Positions 30,975-39,172 of a stretch of 48,957 nucleotides of DNA are shown here, piece after piece. The DNA lies in the IMG/VR virus record IMGVR_UViG_3300001589_000024, positions 1-48,957 of that record; one strand, 5' to 3'. The stretch is from a virus. Made by a program: the position numbers and the translations under genes. Position 1 is the first letter of the stretch. Every line of letters starts with the position of its first letter. Below the pieces are notes generated by a model that made no database searches, was not told the DNA's origin, and saw only the letters and a program-made list of their open reading frames with translations.

Positions 30975-32819
30975 ATGCTGAAGATTACTATATCTGGAGA
31001 ACCCTTGGATCTACCTAAGGATATAGCGTTGAGTTTGATTTTTGAAAACCCAATGTTTGTCACGGATCGTATTCCCACAGCTCACAGCGTCTCCAGCAGC
31101 CTCCCCCCCACGGATAGAAATCTCCGATTACTAGGTCACCCGGAGCGCATCAACCGCAAAAACAGGCTCAGGGAATTTGAAGGGATTAGAGTCTATTTTG
31201 ATTCTGTAATGTTCTTGAAGGGAGTTCTTGTCATGACGGAGTTTGATCAGGATATCAAGTTTTTCATCAGGGGAGCAATCTTTAGTGAGGAAATGAAGGC
31301 TCCAATCAATGAAGCTGATATGGACACCTACTCCTTTGGATCTGTGGGTAACAGGTTCACCCCAAATTTTTACCTCGCTGGAGATTTCGGATACCTTTAT
31401 CGCGAGTATGTACATGATACACTCACTGGCTCCTCCGATACTCGCTTTGCTCCCATCAGGATTAAGGGCGTAGAATTTCCTGATGGAAACTCCCCTACTC
31501 CAACAGGATATGGCAACTATGCTACATCCATTATGTATTTCAACTTTTGGAACGCCTATCGAGAGGAGTTTATGCTTGGTTACCCATCTTTCCAAGCCCA
31601 TACCGTTTGTTTTCCCTTCCTTTCGGTGAAGTACCTGGTGAGTGAAATATTCGATTCCTCCTTGATTAATAATCCTTTCACAGCTTCGGAACTTTCCAAG
31701 CTGGTAATCACCTCTACCTATCATCCCAGATTCAGTGATGTTGTTTTGTCGGCTTATCGAGGCGTATTGCTGGATTCAAGTGAGTTGGATGCGTCACAGT
31801 TTCTCAATCTGGAAAGCTTCACCACCTCCATGAATTTCAATGTACTTATCAAACAGATTCTCAAAATGTTCTGCATGACATTGTTTATCAAAGCGGATGA
31901 GTTTGAATTTAAGTACAACCGCGACATCATGGAGGAGTCCTCAAAAATAGACTGGTCCCAAAAACTGGTGGGAGACCTTGCCAGCTGGACGGAGGATGGG
32001 GAGGATTATAGCTATGGATATCAGGGATATCAGTCTATCGAAAAACCCTATGGGATTTCTGAGGTGGATAATATTGAAGACCTTGCGGCACTCACAGTGC
32101 CAGAAGGGGAAGAAAAACAGGTTTGGGTGACCAATACCAATCAGATGTTTGACCTCCGAAATAGATTTGAAGATGAAGGATCATCTTATGGAGGTATATC
32201 TCCAGAGTACGAGTTTGAAACTGAGGTACTAGATCCCGGTTTCGCTGCTGCTCCTAACACTCCTTCATCGGGATTCAACATGGTGTCTGATGTCACCCCT
32301 CTTCCAGTAAATATCCATCCATACTGGTGGGAAAACACAGGATCCCCCATCAAGTTTGGGAGGTGGTATGTGCCAGAGTGGGAAGGGGATCGCCTTCAGA
32401 GGCCCGCTATCCCAAATGTTATGATGTTTAGAGGCCTTGTGGACACACTGACTGACAAAGACGGTGAATCTCCCCCAGTCAAAGACCTCTATCCTTACCT
32501 TTCATCACACAATATTGATGCTTATGGCAACAATCTCGGTGATATTAGTCTTCACTGGGAAGGAGCAGATGGCCTCATTACTAATTACCATTCAGAATTC
32601 AAAAGCTGGATAGAATCTGAAAAACTCAAGGCTCGCGGCGCTTTCCTACTCACAGCACTGGATCTTAAAAATCTGGATATGAGTTCCAGACACCATGTGA
32701 GTGGGGTGGATTTTTTTATTGAAAAAGTAGAAGTAACCCTCTTTGCTAATAAAATTGAGAAAGCACGGGTTCATTTGGTAGAAGCACCCTATTTAGGTTC
32801 TGCTTCCGGAGGACTATAA
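30975..32819 (+). CDS. Tail or baseplate hub protein with Ser/Gly tail (614 aa)
   Basis: The 614-residue protein follows the tape measure by four bases, the usual place of the distal tail or hub protein. It begins with a beta-domain (LKITISGEPLDLPKDIALSL) and has many Trp/Tyr-rich strands. It ends in LGSASGGL, the tail shared with capsid-associated proteins. No enzymatic motif is visible. It belongs to the uncharacterised tail proteins common in Bacteroidota phages; function is inferred from order. Confidence 0.65.
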   Translation: MLKITISGEPLDLPKDIALSLIFENPMFVTDRIPTAHSVSSSLPPTDRNLRLLGHPERINRKNRLREFEGIRVYFDSVMFLKGVLVMTEFDQDIKFFIRGAIFSEEMKAPINEADMDTYSFGSVGNRFTPNFYLAGDFGYLYREYVHDTLTGSSDTRFAPIRIKGVEFPDGNSPTPTGYGNYATSIMYFNFWNAYREEFMLGYPSFQAHTVCFPFLSVKYLVSEIFDSSLINNPFTASELSKLVITSTYHPRFSDVVLSAYRGVLLDSSELDASQFLNLESFTTSMNFNVLIKQILKMFCMTLFIKADEFEFKYNRDIMEESSKIDWSQKLVGDLASWTEDGEDYSYGYQGYQSIEKPYGISEVDNIEDLAALTVPEGEEKQVWVTNTNQMFDLRNRFEDEGSSYGGISPEYEFETEVLDPGFAAAPNTPSSGFNMVSDVTPLPVNIHPYWWENTGSPIKFGRWYVPEWEGDRLQRPAIPNVMMFRGLVDTLTDKDGESPPVKDLYPYLSSHNIDAYGNNLGDISLHWEGADGLITNYHSEFKSWIESEKLKARGAFLLTALDLKNLDMSSRHHVSGVDFFIEKVEVTLFANKIEKARVHLVEAPYLGSASGGL

Positions 32820-32827
32820 ACTGACCA

Positions 32828-32861
32828 GTCCTTTCCTATCAGGTAACGCTATTTATTTTCG
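32828..32861 (+). promoter_or_regulatory. Phage late promoter candidate 6 (GTCCTTTC-N18-TATTTTCG)
   Basis: GTCCTTTC at 32828-32835, 18 bases, then TATTTTCG at 32854-32861. The ATG at 32881 lies 20 bases downstream. Confidence 0.75.
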
Positions 32862-32880
32862 CTTTAAGTGATATTATACT

Positions 32881-33264
32881 ATGGAAAACGCAGATTGGGG
32901 TAAGCTTTTTGACCACACTAAGTCATTAGAAAAAAAAATGGATCAGGTGCTCCAGGCTCTCAATGGTGATGAGTTCAATCAATATCCAGGACTCATCGCC
33001 GAGCAAAAGAATGATAATGAATTCAGAGGGTATGTAAAAGATAAGCTGGAGACCATCACACGCAATCAGGAGCATCAAAAAAAAATCAATCTGGAAGTAA
33101 ATGAACGACTGGAATCTGTGGAAGTGTTTGTTAAGTTCTTTACCACATTGGGAAAAATAAAGAGAACCACATGGATGATCATAGGCGCTATGATTGCCGG
33201 GGCTGGTTTGATGCTGACGAACATTGAAAAAATGGGTCATTGGGTTTACAAGATTACCCATTGA
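32881..33264 (+). CDS. Membrane-anchored coiled-coil protein, holin-like (127 aa)
   Basis: The 127-residue protein has a long N-terminal coiled coil (LEKKMDQVLQAL; INLEVNERLESVEVFVKFF) and a membrane helix near the C-terminus (WMIIGAMIAGAGLMLTNI, about 99-116). This layout resembles XhlA-like holin helpers and other phage membrane proteins. It stands alone with its own late promoter among tail genes. Lysis helper, tail-tip membrane anchor and superinfection exclusion all fit. Confidence 0.55.
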   Translation: MENADWGKLFDHTKSLEKKMDQVLQALNGDEFNQYPGLIAEQKNDNEFRGYVKDKLETITRNQEHQKKINLEVNERLESVEVFVKFFTTLGKIKRTTWMIIGAMIAGAGLMLTNIEKMGHWVYKITH

Positions 33265-33290
33265 GTTAGATCTCTTACCCCTCACCTCTT

Positions 33291-33324
33291 GTCCTTTCCC
33301 AATAAGCCCTATCTCCTAGTTTAG
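33291..33324 (+). promoter_or_regulatory. Phage late promoter candidate 7 (GTCCTTTC-N18-TAGTTTAG)
   Basis: GTCCTTTC at 33291-33298, 18 bases, then TAGTTTAG at 33317-33324. Box sequences and spacing equal those of candidate 5. The ATG at 33351 lies 27 bases downstream. Confidence 0.78.
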
Positions 33325-33350
33325 AGTATTGAAAATCACTGATCGTTCCA

Positions 33351-35642
33351 ATGACCATCATCCAGCAGCCATCTGAATACGAATTCGCCGGAAATTTCCC
33401 TGACATCATTGTGGAGACAGATGTTCCTATAGAATTTACGCTTGGTGGCAATTTCTATGCAGTCATTATTTTATCCGGAGGGTCGAGCTCCTGGCCGGTA
33501 GGAGCGGAAATCACAGGAGTCACATCAGGAGCCACAGGCAGTGTGGTGAGCTATAACAATAGCACCCTCACCCTAATCCTGGATAGTCTGGTCGGCACAT
33601 TTTTAAATGGTGAAAATATCATTGGAGAATCTACTGGTGGAGGCATCGATACGGTGGAGGTGTTTAGTAACTCACTTTTAGACGAAACCTATATCCCCGA
33701 TGAAGATGGATTGGTCACCATAGAGCTGAGAGAATTCTTTGAGAAAACACTGAACAAAGTAGTCGTTCCTGATATAGCGGAGAGTTCATATCACCAGGCA
33801 GAGGCATATGGACAATTCAACGTCACTATTGACGCTACTGAGCTGGTGTTTTATGTGGTTTTCGGTGGGGGAAAGAACTTACTGCCTACTATCGGGGAGA
33901 GGTGGCACACATGGCAGGAGCCATCCAAGCGAGTCAAACTATCAGACCCCGAGTGGCTCACCTTTTTTTCGAAGGAAGAATCCGTCGTCCGAGCCAACAT
34001 TTACCACGATGGTGGGATTGACGAAATTGAAATTGAATACTTATCTCCTGACAAATTCACATCTGTTCAGGTGACACCCTCTTTAATCGGAGATGGTTTC
34101 AGTGGAGTATATAAAATTGAAGTTTGGGTGTCTGAACCCATTTCCGGCAGTGACTCTTCTGGGCTGGATGGTGATCCTATCAGCAATGTTCAGACCTACA
34201 TTATCACACGCGAATCTTTTGATTTTGACGATCTCTTTTTGTTTTCAAACAGCCTTGGTGGCGTCGATACTATCAGATTCTATGGCGCTTTAGAGCAGAT
34301 AGAACAGTTCGAAATAGATACCGCATTATTGGGCCGTGAGGATATCGAGTATTTTTCTGAGAGCGCTCGGGTATACAATAAGAACACCGGCATTTTCAGA
34401 TCCCGTTGGGAGATGCTTTGGGCTCGGGACTTTTTCGCAAGTATTACCAAGTACCGGTATCAATACGAGCAACTAACCAGAATCAAAACCACGGGGAGCT
34501 TTCCATCCGTTCGTCACCTCTCCACCGTTTATGAATTCCAGTTTGCGGAAAGCGAGCCGGATACTTATCAGAACCACTATGATTTTTATGGATTGCCTGA
34601 GCCTCCGCAGGCTCCTTCAAACCTGGTAGCTATTAGTATAGGGGTTAGCGAGATATCACTTACATGGGATGATAATTCAATCACTGAAACTAGCTTCCTC
34701 TTGCAACGTTCCACATCCTCCGATTTTAGCAGCGGCGTTGCAGAAATACCAGGGATACCTTCCAATTCTGAATCCTATACAGATACGGCGCTTTTAGATG
34801 CCACGGTATACTACTACCGTTTAAAAGCGGTAGGATCTGAAGGGAGTAGTTCATGGAGTAACATAGCCTCAGCTACTACGGTGTTAGATTTCGGCAAAGC
34901 GCTTAGGTTCGACGGAAACAATGATTACATAAACTTGTCCTCTTCAGATCTAGTAGGAGAAAGTTTGCCCGACTCTTGGTCTTATTCTCTTTGGTTTAGG
35001 CATGACTATTCGGTGGGCAGCATGTCAACATTGCATGGAAATAGGCTACTACTAATAGGGACAACTGGGGGATCCAACCAAACTTGGCAACTCCAGTTTT
35101 TAAATGATCCTACTTTTGGATATTGTTTTAATATTTTGATGACCGAAAATGCAGGGGCCACACAGAACGATTATATAGCGCAGGAAGGTGGGACATTTGA
35201 CAATGATTGGCACCATCTGGTTATTACCCGAGAACTTGTCGGGATGTATTATAGGATTAGATGTTATTTAGACGGCACACAACAGGCATGGTGGCCTTCA
35301 GGGGGCTTATATAAAGAAATATCTCAAACTGAATTTAATCAGCTATCAACCTACCCGGCAAACGTTTCCATTGGAGGTTCGTCCAGAACCTGGTTGGGAT
35401 GTTTGAATGAAATATCATTCATCCACAAAAGACTATCACTCCTTGAGGTGCAGTCTCTATACAACGATGGAAAGGGAGAAAAACCAACCAATCTTTTTCC
35501 AGGGGATACTAAGCTATACCTAAGATTGAATGAATCCTCAGGATCCTCGGCCATAGATGAAAGTGGAAATGGGTATGATGGCGTTCTCACCAATTTTTCA
35601 GGAACTTATCGAATTGAAAATACTGACCCACCGCTAATTTAA
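33351..35642 (+). CDS. Tail tip / receptor-binding protein with FN3 and LamG-like domains (763 aa)
   Basis: The 763-residue protein has an N-terminal beta-rich tail-attachment part (about 1-415), a fibronectin type III-like domain near 420-510 (PPQAPSNLVAISIGVSEISL; ETSFLLQRSTS; YYYRLKAVGSEG) and a C-terminal concanavalin/LamG-like lectin domain near 515-755 (KALRFDGNNDYINL; DNDWHHLVITREL; CLNEISFIHKRLS). LamG domains bind carbohydrate, so this is the best candidate for receptor binding on the host surface glycan. It is the first gene behind late promoter 7. Confidence 0.8.
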   Translation: MTIIQQPSEYEFAGNFPDIIVETDVPIEFTLGGNFYAVIILSGGSSSWPVGAEITGVTSGATGSVVSYNNSTLTLILDSLVGTFLNGENIIGESTGGGIDTVEVFSNSLLDETYIPDEDGLVTIELREFFEKTLNKVVVPDIAESSYHQAEAYGQFNVTIDATELVFYVVFGGGKNLLPTIGERWHTWQEPSKRVKLSDPEWLTFFSKEESVVRANIYHDGGIDEIEIEYLSPDKFTSVQVTPSLIGDGFSGVYKIEVWVSEPISGSDSSGLDGDPISNVQTYIITRESFDFDDLFLFSNSLGGVDTIRFYGALEQIEQFEIDTALLGREDIEYFSESARVYNKNTGIFRSRWEMLWARDFFASITKYRYQYEQLTRIKTTGSFPSVRHLSTVYEFQFAESEPDTYQNHYDFYGLPEPPQAPSNLVAISIGVSEISLTWDDNSITETSFLLQRSTSSDFSSGVAEIPGIPSNSESYTDTALLDATVYYYRLKAVGSEGSSSWSNIASATTVLDFGKALRFDGNNDYINLSSSDLVGESLPDSWSYSLWFRHDYSVGSMSTLHGNRLLLIGTTGGSNQTWQLQFLNDPTFGYCFNILMTENAGATQNDYIAQEGGTFDNDWHHLVITRELVGMYYRIRCYLDGTQQAWWPSGGLYKEISQTEFNQLSTYPANVSIGGSSRTWLGCLNEISFIHKRLSLLEVQSLYNDGKGEKPTNLFPGDTKLYLRLNESSGSSAIDESGNGYDGVLTNFSGTYRIENTDPPLI

Positions 35643-35649
35643 AAAAGCC

Positions 35650-36393
35650 ATGCACAAATACGCAATAGCCCTTTACCCAGAAACAAGCCTTGAGGAGTTA
35701 CAATTGTTCGATGTGGTAACCCTTCCACGTTCAGAAATGACCACGGTTGCAATAGCGTTCAGCGAACCTATAACTGATCAAAGCGGACAGAGTGAGCCAG
35801 CACCAATAGCTTGGGCCTCTGGTTATGTTGTGGAATGTTCAGATTGGCAGCAAGAGCATACCGATATCATTAATGCGAGTATCGCGGCTTATAATGCCGC
35901 TCATCCCGAAAATCCAATACCATTGGAGCAAATAATGATTTGGGATAAGGGAGAATTCTTTGTTCAGCATTACGATGTGGTTACAGACTTATATAGACGT
36001 GATTGTGATTTTATGATTGTTCCAGCGGATCAATATGATACGAATCTTCAAGATATTGTTTCTAATCTTGGCCTCACACCGGAACAGGACGCCAAGCTTG
36101 GAATGCACTTTTCATGGATGGTAGAAGGGCTTCCTTATGTGCCTACAGTTAGAGAATTCAATGAGGCGACAATCACTACGATTTCAGGATGGCGAAAGGT
36201 GCCTGGTATTACATCCCTTTTCACGGATGGAGTTAATGATTTTTATGTGATCTGCATTAAACCATTGGTGGATGATTTAGGAGAGCGGGAGATTGTGTAT
36301 CTGCTCGGGCTTGAGCAAACTGAGCCAAACTATACCATATGTCGGACAGCCGAAAGGGTCCTTCATTTTGTCTCTCCCAAAACTACCTCATAA
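35650..36393 (+). CDS. Hypothetical protein downstream of receptor-binding protein (247 aa)
   Basis: The 247-residue protein begins seven bases after the receptor-binding gene and overlaps the convergent integrase by 11 bases. It is mixed alpha/beta with no recognised motif; the first 60 residues are beta-prone (KYAIALYPETSLEELQLFDV). Proteins coded after the fibre gene often are fibre chaperones or attachment factors. Weak assignment. Confidence 0.55.
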   Translation: MHKYAIALYPETSLEELQLFDVVTLPRSEMTTVAIAFSEPITDQSGQSEPAPIAWASGYVVECSDWQQEHTDIINASIAAYNAAHPENPIPLEQIMIWDKGEFFVQHYDVVTDLYRRDCDFMIVPADQYDTNLQDIVSNLGLTPEQDAKLGMHFSWMVEGLPYVPTVREFNEATITTISGWRKVPGITSLFTDGVNDFYVICIKPLVDDLGEREIVYLLGLEQTEPNYTICRTAERVLHFVSPKTTS

Positions 36394-37612
36394 AAACCAT
36401 CTCCAGTCGCAGCCTGTTAGTATCCACGTGCACATAGATCATGGTGCTTTGGATGTTATCATGCCCCAGTAGTTTTTGAAGCACTTCCAGATGTCCGCCC
36501 TTCCTGAGAAACTCCGTGGCAAAGGTATGCCTGGCCACGTGAGTGGTCACATGCTTCCTTACACCAGCTTCTCGCATGATCACCTTCAGCTTTGCGTTAG
36601 TTTTCTGTTCAGAGATCACATCAAACAGCTTTCCCGTTCTGTTGGCTATATAACCTCTCGCTCGCTTGGTTAGAGGGACCACTACCTCTTTCACTCGCTT
36701 GGTGTGTCCTTTATACATTTCGAAAGTCAATAGATCACCATCCACATTCTTCTGGTTCATCCGGATCAGATCGCTATACCTCAGTCCCGTACAACAGCAA
36801 AAAAGAAAGTAACCAAGTACTCTCTTCTGATCCTCTGGTATATTGGAGGAGTTGTAGTATTCCTCCAGCTTAGATAACTCTCCATCCGTCAGGAAAACAA
36901 TTCTACTCGTCGGCTGTAAGCGCTTGTAGTCCTCTGTTGATTTCAGGTTTACTTTCATTCCCCGCTTTTCTGCCAGTTTCACGTAGGCCATGAAGCGCTT
37001 GTTATACCTGTGCACGGTATTAAGTGAGAGGTGCCTGTTTCTGTAGTGTCCCTCCAGTTCCTCCAGGAGTAGGGTATTGATTTGAGAGAACTTCAAATCC
37101 TCCCTGAACTCAGCAATATTTTTAAGAATGGACAAATCTCCCTTTCTGGTATTCTTCGATATCATTCTTCGGCCAAACCTGCTCTCAATCTCTTCACGCA
37201 TCCAAGGAATAAACAAGTGGCGATTGTCATATCTATCATAATCCTGTTTGAAACGACTGATCGACACATCCATATCAGAGTGCCTGTAATACATCAGTAT
37301 GTCGTTGACCTTGGACTTTTCCTTTTGTATTTGGATATTATAATCACTCGCCTCCTGGTCCCCCTTATGCCTTTCTAGGAAAATGCCGGACTTATTATCG
37401 AAGTAGTTCACAGGCCAGCTTACCCCCATGGGGATAGTGGTTCTTTCTGAGTTGATGATGATTTGGAGATACACAGCAGCGGATCCAGATAGGGACTGCT
37501 TATCCATTCTTATTCTGCAAGCCACACTAGCTCGCATAATTACCCGCGATATCGTGTGAAAAATTGGTGCTTTTCCCCTTCGGGAAATGCCCGTAGAGGA
37601 CACTTTGATCAT
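36383..37612 (-). CDS. Tyrosine-type site-specific integrase
   Basis: The protein (409 residues from the ATG at 37612, or 384 from an in-frame ATG at 37537) has an arm-binding N-terminus (AAVYLQIIINSERTTIPMGV), a core-binding SAM-like domain, and a catalytic domain with all expected residues: Arg268 (CTGLRYSD), His358-x-x-Arg361 (HVARHTFAT), His384 (LLGHDN) and Tyr393 (MIYVHV), numbered from 37612. It lies directly next to the 3' end of tRNA-Glu and is transcribed away from it, the usual arrangement for tRNA-targeting integrases. It would integrate the phage genome and, with an excisionase not seen here, excise it. The start at 37537 matches the family better. Confidence 0.92.
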   Translation of the reverse strand: MIKVSSTGISRRGKAPIFHTISRVIMRASVACRIRMDKQSLSGSAAVYLQIIINSERTTIPMGVSWPVNYFDNKSGIFLERHKGDQEASDYNIQIQKEKSKVNDILMYYRHSDMDVSISRFKQDYDRYDNRHLFIPWMREEIESRFGRRMISKNTRKGDLSILKNIAEFREDLKFSQINTLLLEELEGHYRNRHLSLNTVHRYNKRFMAYVKLAEKRGMKVNLKSTEDYKRLQPTSRIVFLTDGELSKLEEYYNSSNIPEDQKRVLGYFLFCCCTGLRYSDLIRMNQKNVDGDLLTFEMYKGHTKRVKEVVVPLTKRARGYIANRTGKLFDVISEQKTNAKLKVIMREAGVRKHVTTHVARHTFATEFLRKGGHLEVLQKLLGHDNIQSTMIYVHVDTNRLRLEMVFMR

Positions 37613-37690
37613 TGTTTGTGAATTTTGTGTGAAACAAAAAACACGCCTCTACGCAACCTACAGATGAATAATAGTAATAAAAGTAGTCCG
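37613..37690. other. Probable prophage right attachment junction
   Basis: The integrase gene and the 3' end of tRNA-Glu (37684) are separated by 71 non-coding bases. The attachment core is most likely within the tRNA 3' half, but the second copy lies outside the window, so its ends cannot be set. No repeat of the tRNA 3' end was found within the window. Confidence 0.55.
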
Positions 37691-37755
37691 TAGGGGAATC
37701 GAACCCCTGTTACCAGGATGAAAACCTGGCGTCCTAACCCCTAGACGAACGGACC
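37684..37755 (-). tRNA. tRNA-Glu (anticodon TTC)
   Basis: On the minus strand the 72 bases begin GGTCCGT and end ACGGACTA. The acceptor stem pairs over seven positions with a terminal G-U. The anticodon arm is CCAGG-TTTTCAT-CCTGG with anticodon TTC; the T arm reads AGGGGTTCGATTCCCCT. CCA is not encoded. The gene is intact, so the prophage insertion preserved it. Confidence 0.95.
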
Positions 37756-37773
37756 ATTTTGTTTTTGGTGCTG

Positions 37774-37804
37774 CAAAAATAGATAAGCTCCTTTATTATG
37801 CAAA
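37774..37804 (-). promoter_or_regulatory. Host promoter for tRNA-Glu (TTTG-N19-TATTTTTG)
   Basis: Read on the minus strand: TTTG at 37804-37801, 19 bases, then TATTTTTG at 37781-37774, a perfect match to the Bacteroidota primary sigma consensus. The tRNA 5' end is 19 bases downstream. The bases 37805-38018 hold no gene or other feature that I can see. Confidence 0.8.
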
Positions 37805-38018
37805 TGTTGACCGCAATTATTTTCAAAAAAAAATCCTCACAAACTAATTCTCTTCAAGAGCCCATCCTCGTTGTAAATTTTTCAAAATCCGGCGTAAAAA
37901 ACTAAAAATCCACCAGCGTTGGAATTATATATGCCCACCAACCAAAGATAATATCGAAACAGCCCTGAGGCTCAGGACAGTAGAGCTGAAAATACTAAAA
38001 AAGTGTTCTTTTTGGAAA

Positions 38019-39094
<1,076 letters not shown>

Positions 39095-39110
39095 GCATTC
39101 ACAAATCATA

Positions 39111-39148
39111 AAAAAGGGGTTCGGACTATCGTCTGAACCCTTTTTTTT
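39111..39148. terminator. Terminator after gapA
   Basis: GGGTTCGGA (39117-39125) pairs with TCTGAACCC (39132-39140), flanked by A residues at 39111-39115 and a run of eight T after it. The A/T flanks allow it to work for the convergent amylase gene too. Confidence 0.9.
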
Positions 39149-39172
39149 ATTCTGCTGGTTAGAACCACCGGA

